From contig JANQHA010000444.1 of the NCBI GenBank assembly GCA_028282865.1, forward strand, positions 1 to 7,308: DNA of 7,308 bases. The letters run 5' to 3'. Positions within the stretch are counted from its first letter, which is position 1. The number at the start of each line of letters is the position of its first letter. A program made the position numbers and the translations under genes. This document shows, one piece after another, positions 1-5,407 of the stretch. The notes below the pieces were generated by a model that was given only the letters and a program-made list of their open reading frames with translations, searched no databases and was not told the DNA's origin. Source of the stretch: Oligoflexales bacterium. GTDB taxonomy: Bacteria; Bdellovibrionota_B; Oligoflexia; Oligoflexales; CACXFL01.

Positions 1-464
1 TGATCCATAAGCCTTTTAAGCTTCGAACCAGTAAAATACGGGTCTAAAACCAACCCAGTCTTCTGCTTAATTTCTTTTTCTAAGCCTCTGCTCTTAAACT
101 CATCACAAATCTCAGCACTACGACGACACTGCCAGACAATAGCCGGGCAAATCGGACGTGAGCTACCTTTTTCAAAAACGCAAAGGGTCTCACGCTGGTT
201 GGTAAGGCCTATAGAAGAAATCTTTTTAGCGGCAAATTGCGGGTGATCTCTCTCTGTGAGCTTAAGCACCTCGCTCACTGCCTGCTTAACGCTAGCCCAT
301 ATCTGCTCGAGGTCGTGCTCGACCCAGCCGGGCTTTGGGAAGTGCTGCTCAAAAGGGACATTTTTTTTTGCGGCGACTTGAATACCCGACCCATCTACCT
401 TCAGAATGACCGCAGTGCTACCTGTCGTGCCTTGGTCGATTGACAAAATAAATGATTCAGACAT
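1..464 (-). CDS. glpK: Glycerol kinase, N-terminal part (truncated by window edge)
   Basis: Glycerol kinase phosphorylates glycerol with ATP to sn-glycerol 3-phosphate in the cytoplasm, the entry step of glycerol catabolism. I translated 154 codons from the ATG at 464-462 leftwards. The N-terminus MSESFILSIDQGTTGSTAVI carries the phosphate-1 loop DQGTTGST of the FGGY/actin-like ATPase fold. It is followed by FPKPGWVEHD, GLTNQRET and a VWQCRR segment, all typical of GlpK rather than of xylulose or gluconate kinases. Full-length proteins are about 500 residues, so roughly 30% is visible and the rest lies to the left. The start is fixed by a strong ribosome binding site, AAAGGAGG (480-473 on the minus strand), eight bases before the ATG. 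The gene is divergent from the glycosyltransferase; a glpF or glpD partner, if present, would be outside the window. Confidence 0.96.
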   Translation of the reverse strand, partial: MSESFILSIDQGTTGSTAVILKVDGSGIQVAAKKNVPFEQHFPKPGWVEHDLEQIWASVKQAVSEVLKLTERDHPQFAAKKISSIGLTNQRETLCVFEKGSSRPICPAIVWQCRRSAEICDEFKSRGLEKEIKQKTGLVLDPYFTGSKLKRLMD

Positions 465-505
465 TTCCACACCCTCCTTTGAGCCTAAAAGGGACTACCG
501 AACCA

Positions 506-534
506 TTTTTATCACAATAGCGCGGCGGTTCCAA
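506..534 (-). promoter_or_regulatory. Putative sigma70 promoter of glpK
   Basis: On the minus strand TTGGAA (534-529) is followed after 17 bases by TAAAAA (511-506), each matching the consensus at 4 of 6 positions. TG one base before the -10 gives an extended -10 (TGA-TAAAAA). Transcription would start about 35 bases before the glpK ATG. This is a visual match only. Confidence 0.35.
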
Positions 535-537
535 TCA

Positions 538-550
538 GTTGCCAGGCAAC
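538..550. repeat. 13-bp perfect palindrome between glpK and glycosyltransferase
   Basis: GTTGCC-A-GGCAAC is a perfect palindrome with 6-bp arms and a single central base. It lies just upstream of the putative glpK -35 box (529-534) and about 40 bases upstream of the -35 box of the divergent gene. It could be an operator half of the divergent promoter region, but a palindrome this short can also occur by chance. Confidence 0.3.
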
Positions 551-587
551 GAATAGCACTGAGGGTGGCAAGCCAGCAGCACGTAGA

Positions 588-616
588 TTGTGTTGCTAGA
601 AAACATCTGCTATGAT
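588..616 (+). promoter_or_regulatory. Putative sigma70 promoter of the family 2 glycosyltransferase
   Basis: TTGTGT (588-593), a 17-base spacer and TATGAT (611-616, 5 of 6 consensus matches) form a plausible promoter. TG one base before the -10 (TGC-TATGAT) makes it an extended -10 type. The start would fall near 623, leaving a leader of about 30 bases before the ATG at 653. Confidence 0.5.
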
Positions 617-652
617 GCCTCCTTAACGGTAACTAGCTAGGTATATTACTAA

Positions 653-1414
653 ATGATCGTTTCATTCATCATCCCGGTATATAATGAAGGCCCTCACCTT
701 AGAGACTTCTTTAACCTTATAATGAATATGAAGTTTGGGTTTCAAACTGAGTTTGTAGTCATAGACGACCATAGCACTGATGATTCTTGGGCAATCATTC
801 AGGAAGTAGCTCAGTCTCATCCGATCAAGGTCTTCAGACAAGAAAAGAACAAAGGCAAAGGCGCAGCAATTCGGACCGGAATAGAACAAGCTACCGGCGA
901 AATTATCTTAATCCAAGACGCAGACTTTGAATATGATCCCAACGATCTAGACTCGCTTGTTAAACCTCTTTTGGACAACCGTGCAGATGTCGTTTATGGC
1001 AGTAGGTTTCGAAAGACCAGCCCTCAAATTCATAGAACCTTCCATTATTTAATAAACCGATTCTTAACATTAGTATCAAACATGTTAAGCGGCTTATACC
1101 TTTCTGACATGGAAACCTGTTACAAAGTTTTCCGAGCTGATGTTATTAAACCATTGGTAAAAGGCTTTGAAGCAGATCGCTTTGGGTTTGAGCCCGAAGT
1201 TACTGCAGCTATAGCAAAGCTGAAGCTTCGCGTACACGAGTATCCAATATCCTATTTTCCTCGGGGCTATCTTGAGGGCAAGAAAATCAACTGGAAAGAC
1301 GGCGTCGCTGCTTTATGGTTTATCTTAAAATTTAACCTTAGAGCCTTACCACCTAAGGTAAAAGAATCCATACCACCTAAATACCAGCTGTCGGGTGAAG
1401 GTAGATTACTTTAG
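653..1414 (+). CDS. Family 2 glycosyltransferase, DPM1/polyprenyl-phosphate sugar transferase type
   Basis: This 253-residue protein is a GT-A fold family 2 glycosyltransferase. Enzymes of this type move a hexose from a nucleotide sugar to dolichyl or undecaprenyl phosphate at the cytoplasmic membrane. Seen in order: IPVYNE (7-12), the nucleotide-binding acidic pair in IDDHS (37-41), GKGAAIRTG (68-76), the metal-binding DAD (89-91) in QDADFEYDP, SDMETCYKVF (151-160), RFGFEPEVTA (176-185) and a GYLEGKKINWKDG segment (205-217). This set resembles DPM1-like proteins. There is no C-terminal membrane anchor, so it would be a soluble or peripheral protein of the short DPM1 class. The start gives the normal distance to IPVYNE; its ribosome site (AGGT, 639-642) is weak. 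Donor and acceptor cannot be told from sequence. Neighbours do not indicate a pathway: glpK is divergent and nusB convergent. Confidence 0.9.
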   Translation: MIVSFIIPVYNEGPHLRDFFNLIMNMKFGFQTEFVVIDDHSTDDSWAIIQEVAQSHPIKVFRQEKNKGKGAAIRTGIEQATGEIILIQDADFEYDPNDLDSLVKPLLDNRADVVYGSRFRKTSPQIHRTFHYLINRFLTLVSNMLSGLYLSDMETCYKVFRADVIKPLVKGFEADRFGFEPEVTAAIAKLKLRVHEYPISYFPRGYLEGKKINWKDGVAALWFILKFNLRALPPKVKESIPPKYQLSGEGRLL

Positions 1415-1420
1415 TGGTCA

Positions 1421-1864
1421 TTAACTGGCTTGGTTTTTTCTTCTTGAGATGTGATCCAATATCCCATTAACGAACTTACCCGAATGATTTGACCCATAAG
1501 ATTTTGCTAAATCAATCGCTTCATTGATAACAACTTTTTTGGGTACGTCGCTATACAAAAGCTCATAAGCTGCCAGACGAATGATACACCGGTCCGTTGA
1601 ACTCATCCGAGACAGGCTCCAATTCCTAGAACTTTCAGAAATCACCTCATCGATATCTTTTAGGTGAGAAAAAACCCCTTTTATAAGTGGATCCATCAGA
1701 TCAACGACACTAGGGTCAATAGCAAAATTCAGCGCGTAGTCCTCAAAACTCGCAGGATTAAAGTAGAAGATCTTCTCACGCTCACACTGATATAAAAACC
1801 TAATCACATGCTCACGTGACTGCGATCTAAAATCTTCGGTATTAAGGCTAAGTTCAGTACTCAT
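1421..1864 (-). CDS. nusB: Transcription antitermination factor NusB
   Basis: NusB binds boxA RNA together with NusE (S10) and helps RNA polymerase read through ribosomal RNA operons. The 147-residue length is normal. The N-terminal helix (SREHVIRFLYQCE, about 17-29) corresponds to the family's R...A.Q.LYQ helix. The best-conserved C-terminal part is intact: NWSLSRMSSTDRCIIRLAAY (81-100), ELLY, then VPKKVVINEAIDLAKSYG (107-124) and GKFVNGILD (129-137). The middle is less conserved. The ATG at 1864-1862 shares one base with the ribH stop (TAATG), and no good ribosome site precedes it, so translation is probably coupled to ribH. The ribH-nusB order is common in proteobacteria. Here no thiL follows; the operon ends against the convergent glycosyltransferase. 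Confidence 0.96.
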   Translation of the reverse strand: MSTELSLNTEDFRSQSREHVIRFLYQCEREKIFYFNPASFEDYALNFAIDPSVVDLMDPLIKGVFSHLKDIDEVISESSRNWSLSRMSSTDRCIIRLAAYELLYSDVPKKVVINEAIDLAKSYGSNHSGKFVNGILDHISRRKNQAS

Positions 1865-2295
1865 TACAATTCATTCATAATCTTAGACATGTGAAGGGCA
1901 GTGGTGGCTGCATCGCGGCCTTTGTTACCATACTTTAGCCCCGCTCGGTTAAGTGCTTGCTCGACAGTATCAGTCGTTAAGACGCCAAAAACTACGGGAA
2001 CCTTTGAATCAATGCTCGCCCGCATCAAACCTGAAGCACACTCTCCCGCGACATAGTCGAAATGCGGGGTTTCGCCACGGATCACGCAGCCTAAACAGAT
2101 AATACCGGCATAACGACCCGTGCTAGCAGCTTTCGCCGCCACAACTGGCATTTCAAAGCACCCTGGCACCCAAACGGTTCTCAAGTCTTCATCAGCAAAA
2201 CCAGCTTCGCTAAGAACGTCTAGGGCGCCTTGAAGCAAATTTCTAGTTATACTCTCGTTAAATTGACCTGCTATGAGCAGATATTTTGCTGTCAT
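1864..2295 (-). CDS. ribH: 6,7-dimethyl-8-ribityllumazine synthase
   Basis: RibH condenses 5-amino-6-ribitylamino-uracil with 3,4-dihydroxy-2-butanone 4-phosphate to form 6,7-dimethyl-8-ribityllumazine, the penultimate step of riboflavin synthesis. The protein is 143 residues, slightly short but within the family range. Visible motifs: GQFNES (10-15) where the substrate-binding FN normally sits, VPGCFEMP (43-50), CVIRGETPHFDYVAGE (70-85) with the catalytic-region histidine H78 in HFDY, PVVFGVLTTDTVEQAL (100-115), RAG (117-119) and GNKG (123-126). All active-site segments appear intact. A ribosome site AGGGG lies seven bases before the ATG. It sits 13 bases after ribBX and overlaps nusB by one base. 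Its butanone phosphate substrate is made by the RibB half of the gene just upstream. Confidence 0.97.
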   Translation of the reverse strand: MTAKYLLIAGQFNESITRNLLQGALDVLSEAGFADEDLRTVWVPGCFEMPVVAAKAASTGRYAGIICLGCVIRGETPHFDYVAGECASGLMRASIDSKVPVVFGVLTTDTVEQALNRAGLKYGNKGRDAATTALHMSKIMNEL

Positions 2296-2308
2296 CGTAA
2301 GACCCCTA

Positions 2309-3481
2309 CTATTTGATTAATACATGTTCCGTAACTTCTAGGCCGAATCCAGAAATTCCTTTGTAGGATTTTTCTGAGTATGCATGCACCCTCATCTTCT
2401 TCACACCGAGGTGGCATAAAATCTGAGAGCCTATGCCAATAACGCGAGGGTCCATGACCACAGCGTTAGAGAGAGCCTTATGATCGACATCAGAAACCGA
2501 CATTGACTCCAAGTCTTTTGCCAAAAGCCCTGCTGAATCGGGGTGGCATAGATAAACAAACACAGCTCGGTCGTTAGAGTCCAAAATATCCAACCCTTGC
2601 GAAATACGATTACCATCCACAGATTCTGGATCAGCGAAAACATCGCTAATAGGCCGTTGTAAATGCACACGAACATCAATCACATGTTCGCCGAAGCTGT
2701 CACCTTTAATAATAGCGAGGTGGCGGGTATTATCTAACTTAGAACGAAATAATTGAGCTTCAAATACACCTCTTGAAGTCTTAATTTGAGTTTGGGTTTC
2801 CAGCTCAATATGAGTTTCCTGCATCAGGCGATATGCGATCAGATCAGCAATTGACACAATTGGGATCTCAAATTTCTCCGACAAAACCTCAAGATCAGGA
2901 CGCCGAGCCATAGTGCCGTCGTCTTTCATGATCTCACAGATCACTGCTGAGCCACTGCACCCGGCTAACTTTGCCAAATCAACTGAACCTTCAGTGTGAC
3001 CTGCGCGCTCAAGAACCCCGCCATGACGAGCTTTGAGTGGAAAAATATGTCCAGGAACCGCCAAATCATCTGGCCTAGAGTTTGGGTTTACTGCCACTCG
3101 AATCGTTTCGGCACGATCAGCGGCTGAAATCCCTGTGGTAACTCCGCGCTTAGCTTCGATGCTGACAGTAAATGCTGTCTCTCGAGCAGACTCAGATTTG
3201 CCTGCATCACGCATCATCGGTAATTCTAGTTTTGATATGTAAGAAGGTTCAAGGGCTAAACATATAAGGCCCCGAGCATGACGGGTCATGAAATTAACAA
3301 GGTCTGCAGAAACATGATCAGCAGCGAAGACAATATCACCTTCGTTCTCTCGGTCTTCTTCATCGACCATTATGACCATGCCACGGTTTTCAATCGCCTT
3401 AACGGCGCGCAAAACCCGCGATATCGACTTTTCTTGATCTGATATCTTCACAGATTCCTCATTATCAAAGAGCAGCGACAT
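2309..3481 (-). CDS. ribBX: RibBX: DHBP synthase fused to a degenerate GTP cyclohydrolase II domain
   Basis: The N-terminal half (about 20-220) is 3,4-dihydroxy-2-butanone 4-phosphate synthase, which converts ribulose 5-phosphate to the four-carbon riboflavin precursor plus formate. Its motifs are intact: acidic RENEGD (44-49), [14 protein letters not shown] (64-77), [12 protein letters not shown] (115-126), PGHIFPL (143-149), [12 protein letters not shown] (159-170) and [12 protein letters not shown] (187-198). The C-terminal half (about 225-390) has the length and ending of GTP cyclohydrolase II (IGIGSQIL then GFGLEV), but its catalytic parts are gone. The zinc-binding cysteines expected around 271-300 are absent, RQEGRGIGL is replaced near 312-320, and the TNNPRK-like loop near 368-374 is unrecognisable. 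This matches the proteobacterial RibBX variant, where the tail is no longer RibA. A separate ribA should exist elsewhere. The gene heads the ribBX-ribH-nusB operon; its ribosome site is weak. Confidence 0.9.
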   Translation of the reverse strand: MSLLFDNEESVKISDQEKSISRVLRAVKAIENRGMVIMVDEEDRENEGDIVFAADHVSADLVNFMTRHARGLICLALEPSYISKLELPMMRDAGKSESARETAFTVSIEAKRGVTTGISAADRAETIRVAVNPNSRPDDLAVPGHIFPLKARHGGVLERAGHTEGSVDLAKLAGCSGSAVICEIMKDDGTMARRPDLEVLSEKFEIPIVSIADLIAYRLMQETHIELETQTQIKTSRGVFEAQLFRSKLDNTRHLAIIKGDSFGEHVIDVRVHLQRPISDVFADPESVDGNRISQGLDILDSNDRAVFVYLCHPDSAGLLAKDLESMSVSDVDHKALSNAVVMDPRVIGIGSQILCHLGVKKMRVHAYSEKSYKGISGFGLEVTEHVLIK

Positions 3482-3543
3482 CTATAGCAGATATCTTGGG
3501 GATTCTAAAGGGAAAATGATTCGAGGGCTACATATTTGACTTC

Positions 3544-3572
3544 GGTCTGCAAAAGACGCATGCGGACAGACC
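3544..3572 (-). other. Predicted hairpin in the ribBX leader
   Basis: A 6-bp inverted repeat, GGTCTG (3544-3549) and CAGACC (3567-3572), encloses 17 bases. The loop contains the 8-bp palindrome CGCATGCG (3557-3564). On the minus strand it lies about 65 bases before the ribBX start, downstream of the terminator-like hairpin. Function unknown. Confidence 0.35.
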
Positions 3573-3574
3573 CT

Positions 3575-3596
3575 AAAAACCCCTGAAAAACAGGGA
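3575..3596 (-). terminator. Terminator-like hairpin with T run in the ribBX leader (possible attenuator)
   Basis: Read on the minus strand, CCCTG (3595-3591), a TTTTT loop and CAGGG (3585-3581), extended by one G-U pair, are followed by G and TTTTT (3579-3575). This has the shape of a short intrinsic terminator inside the leader of ribBX. The stem is only 5-6 bp, so it would be weak unless regulated. Its left arm overlaps the right arm of an alternative hairpin formed by GGGAG (3616-3612) and CTCCC (3597-3593), so the two exclude each other. Confidence 0.3.
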
Positions 3597-3649
3597 GAAT
3601 GACAAAGCAAACTCCCCGAAAAAGGCTTCTATATTCTGCTAAGTCATTA

Positions 3650-3677
3650 ATATTACTTAAAAGCAAGCCACTGATAA
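3650..3677 (-). promoter_or_regulatory. Putative promoter of the ribBX-ribH-nusB operon
   Basis: On the minus strand TTATCA (3677-3672), 16 bases, then TAATAT (3655-3650) match sigma70 boxes at 4 of 6 positions each. The start would be near 3643, giving a leader of about 160 bases that includes all three hairpins. The region is AT-rich, so chance matches are likely. Confidence 0.22.
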
Positions 3678-3738
3678 AACTCAGCCTTTATTAACTATTT
3701 TTTACATATGCCGCGGCGAGTTAATATAAGCATATAAC

Positions 3739-3776
3739 ATTAACCTTGAATATAGATTTCCATATTCAAGGTTAAT
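3739..3776. repeat. Perfect 15-bp inverted repeat downstream of the GFA gene
   Basis: ATTAACCTTGAATAT (3739-3753) and its exact reverse complement ATATTCAAGGTTAAT (3762-3776) flank an 8-base loop (AGATTTCC). It begins 15 bases past the stop of the minus-strand GFA gene, so it could form the 3' end hairpin of that transcript. It lacks the GC-rich stem and T run of a standard intrinsic terminator. It could equally be an operator or protein-binding palindrome, or a remnant of a small mobile repeat. Confidence 0.6.
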
Positions 3777-3791
3777 ACTAAGTCGGGAGCG

Positions 3792-4208
3792 TCAATCCTT
3801 AGGAGCATACATCTCGAAGATCTGCTGTCCCGTTAAATTAACGGTCTCATTAGCAAAGGCATAGTTCTCAGGCTTTTCATCTATGAAGACCTGAGAAGTA
3901 AACTTTAAAGACTCGCCATTATCTAGCAGCCCTATAGCCATATGATACTCTTTGGTTTCCTTAAGGCGGTAGAACAAGTTTGTACCGCAGTTATTACAAA
4001 ACCCGCGCTCAGCCCACTGAGATGAATCGTACACTGAAATATTCTCTTCTCCACTCCATTTGGTATCGGCACCACAATGCACTCCAAGATACGGTCCGCC
4101 AGCAGACCACTTGCGACACATTGTGCAGTGACAGGCACCAAACTCATTCTTGGTTACGTTAGCTTCGACTGCAACTGCACCACAAAGGCATTTTCCATTA
4201 GATTTCAT
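3792..4208 (-). CDS. GFA / CENP-V family zinc-binding protein
   Basis: This 138-residue protein has the cysteine pattern of the GFA family (named after glutathione-dependent formaldehyde-activating enzyme, also called CENP-V/GFA domain). Seen: CLCG (C7, C9), CHCTMCRKW (C26, C28, C31) and FCNNCGTNLFYR (C71, C74), followed by the usual FIDEKPENYAFA segment (108-119). The seven cysteines form the structural and exchangeable zinc sites of the fold. Most members have no proven substrate, and the formaldehyde-glutathione role applies to few, so I give no specific activity. Length is normal for a one-domain member. AAGGGG stands nine bases before the ATG. The gene is divergent from the isonitrile operon and shares its 194-base control region, which may mean shared regulation or simple adjacency. 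Confidence 0.9.
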   Translation of the reverse strand: MKSNGKCLCGAVAVEANVTKNEFGACHCTMCRKWSAGGPYLGVHCGADTKWSGEENISVYDSSQWAERGFCNNCGTNLFYRLKETKEYHMAIGLLDNGESLKFTSQVFIDEKPENYAFANETVNLTGQQIFEMYAPKD

Positions 4209-4247
4209 TTGCTATAACCCCTTAAAGTTAAAACCAAAAGACCTCTA

Positions 4248-4274
4248 ATTATACATCATACTCAAAGAAATCAA
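4248..4274 (-). promoter_or_regulatory. Putative promoter of the GFA-family gene
   Basis: On the minus strand a perfect TATAAT (4253-4248) lies 15 bases after TTGATT (4274-4269, 4 of 6). The short spacer weakens the call, but the exact -10 about 40 bases before the ATG at 4208 is well placed. Confidence 0.45.
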
Positions 4275-4298
4275 AGTCGAACTAGGCACAGATAATTC

Positions 4299-4324
4299 AT
4301 AAGGTGATCTTATACATATGATCA
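4299..4324. promoter_or_regulatory. Overlapping inverted repeats in the GFA/isnA divergent region (possible operator)
   Basis: Two inverted repeats overlap: ATAAG-N5-CTTAT (4299-4313) and TGATC-N10-GATCA (4305-4324). They lie between the putative promoters of the GFA gene and of the isonitrile operon, where a regulator could control either side. The arms are only 5 bp in AT-rich DNA, so this is tentative. Confidence 0.3.
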
Positions 4325-4341
4325 TTAACCATTATTTTTTC

Positions 4342-4369
4342 TTAACATAAATTTGCGTTAACTTATAAA
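4342..4369 (+). promoter_or_regulatory. Putative sigma70 promoter of the isonitrile operon
   Basis: TTAACA (4342-4347, 5 of 6), a 16-base spacer and TATAAA (4364-4369, 5 of 6) form the best promoter match in this region. Transcription would start near 4376, about 26 bases before the isnA ATG. TTAAC pentamers occur at 4325, 4342, 4358 and 4372, on and around the promoter, and could be repeated regulator contacts. Confidence 0.55.
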
Positions 4370-4402
4370 CATTAACACCAAAAAACACGGGGTCATCTCA
4401 AG

Positions 4403-5407
4403 ATGCAAATACACGCAAAGAAAGGCTATGAAAATAATCGGCACCCAAAAAGCAATCCCTCTGAGCTCGCTGCAGACATTCTCAAAATAGTCATGCGTTA
4501 CCGCCGTGTCGCTGAGCAAAACAAAGAATGCGCTCGAGAAAAATGCTCTTCCTGCATTGCACCTCATATGAGCCAAATCATTAGTACGATAGAACGCAAC
4601 GAAGCGATTGTATTTGTGCTCCCAGCATTTCCTGGAAAATCTCCAAACCCTGCTAAGGTCCTTGGCACAAGACCTGATATGGCTGAACGAAAGTCACTCA
4701 TATTTCTTGATTCCATTTGCCGAGAAATTGATAAGATCTACTCTCCGGGCGCTGAAATATTTATTTGCTCTGATGGTAGGGTTTTTAATGACGTGGTGGG
4801 AATACAGGAAAAAGACATCACAACCTATCAGCAAGATATCCTCGCAATCATCAAAGAGCTTAGCTTGACCAAGCTTAAGATTTTCAATCTAGATGATGTA
4901 TTCGATCATGGAAATTTTGATGCCATGCGTTCTAGCCTACTCGAAAATTACGCAGAACCACTAGAAGCCCTGGAAATCTCAGTACGCATCAACAAAGAAG
5001 TAAACTGTTTGTACCGCGGGATCACCCGTTTTCTTTTCGAAGATGGGATGCACCCCAATATGAGTATAAGTAAAACCTCTCTACAGAAACAGTGTCGAAA
5101 GCGGGCCCTTAAAGTCATTCAACGCAGCAGGGCATGGGACCAACTCCTAGCTAAGCACTTCCCACGTGCAGTTCGGTTATCTATTCATCCGCAGATGTGT
5201 GGCAGTCGAAAGATTGGCGTCCACCTGATGGAGACAACAGATGAATGGCTGACACCGTGGCATAGCGTCGCGATTGCGATTGGCGGAAGGTTTAGGTTGA
5301 TGAAGCGAAGCCACATTAATATGCTCGAAGCCAAGCTGGTTTTTCATGACGGACGTCCAAGCCATTACATCGCAAATACCTCACTGGAGTTAGGGCTGTG
5401 GAAATAG
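4403..5407 (+). CDS. isnA: Isocyanide (isonitrile) synthase, PvcA/IsnA/Dit1 family
   Basis: Members of this family turn the alpha-amino group of L-tyrosine or L-tryptophan into an isonitrile, taking the extra carbon from ribulose 5-phosphate. The 334-residue length fits PvcA/IsnA. Seen in order: a Cys/His group C43-C48-C51-H55, the signature LPAFPGKSPNPAKVLG (73-88) followed by PDMAE (91-95), ICSDGRVFND (121-130), LYRGITRFLFED (203-214), RLSIHPQ (258-264) and WLTPWHSVA (282-290). In the signature the residue after FP is G, where I recall A being common. The ATG at 4403 has only a weak GGGG site ten bases before it, but the putative promoter ends close upstream, which leaves little room for an earlier start. 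The stop overlaps the next gene by 10 bp. Tyr versus Trp preference cannot be read from the sequence. The product could be a virulence factor, metal ligand or antibiotic, as in known isonitrile clusters. Confidence 0.93.
   Translation: MQIHAKKGYENNRHPKSNPSELAADILKIVMRYRRVAEQNKECAREKCSSCIAPHMSQIISTIERNEAIVFVLPAFPGKSPNPAKVLGTRPDMAERKSLIFLDSICREIDKIYSPGAEIFICSDGRVFNDVVGIQEKDITTYQQDILAIIKELSLTKLKIFNLDDVFDHGNFDAMRSSLLENYAEPLEALEISVRINKEVNCLYRGITRFLFEDGMHPNMSISKTSLQKQCRKRALKVIQRSRAWDQLLAKHFPRAVRLSIHPQMCGSRKIGVHLMETTDEWLTPWHSVAIAIGGRFRLMKRSHINMLEAKLVFHDGRPSHYIANTSLELGLWK
5386..5389 (+). promoter_or_regulatory. Ribosome binding site that sets the isnB GTG start
   Basis: GGAG inside the end of isnA lies eight bases before GTG at 5398. 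The next in-frame ATG at 5425 is preceded by A-rich sequence without such a site. This favours the GTG start and coupling of isnB translation to isnA. Confidence 0.55.

Larger units (their letters stand above)
3482..3791. other. 310-base non-coding region: ribBX leader and GFA gene downstream region
   Basis: No gene is seen here. The part nearest ribBX (3482-3655) is probably its transcribed leader, with three hairpins at 3544-3572, 3581-3595 and 3593-3616. I looked for the conserved blocks of the FMN riboswitch (RFN element), such as AGGGTGAAATTCC-like segments, and did not find them. The other end (3739-3776) holds a perfect inverted repeat just past the stop of the GFA gene. The middle is AT-rich with a GC island CCGCGGCGAG near 3711-3720. 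Confidence 0.7.

Noticed and set aside
237..615. Short plus-strand reading frames opposite the start of glpK
   Set aside because: They are mostly antisense to a clear glycerol kinase frame, have no recognisable motifs or ribosome sites, and the part past 464 covers the divergent promoter region.
653..1414. Glycosyltransferase as part of the isonitrile pathway (rhabduscin-like)
   Set aside because: It lies 3 kb away behind the riboflavin operon, has its own promoter and is a DPM1-like family 2 enzyme rather than a small-molecule glycosyltransferase.
2431..3242. Overlapping open frames inside ribBX on both strands
   Set aside because: The ribBX frame shows family motifs along its length; the other frames have no supporting motifs or start signals.
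3482..3655. FMN riboswitch upstream of ribBX
   Set aside because: Expected from the gene, but the conserved RFN sequence blocks are not present on the minus strand; only short unrelated hairpins are seen.
3661..3791. Insertion-sequence end or attachment site at the inverted repeat
   Set aside because: No transposase, integrase, tRNA or flanking direct repeats are visible, so a mobile-element call is not supported.
4358..4868. Alternative frames over the start of isnA, including a minus-strand hydrophobic frame
   Set aside because: The isnA frame carries the family signature at 73-95 and a promoter; the hydrophobic stretch is a by-product of the antisense reading of a coding region.
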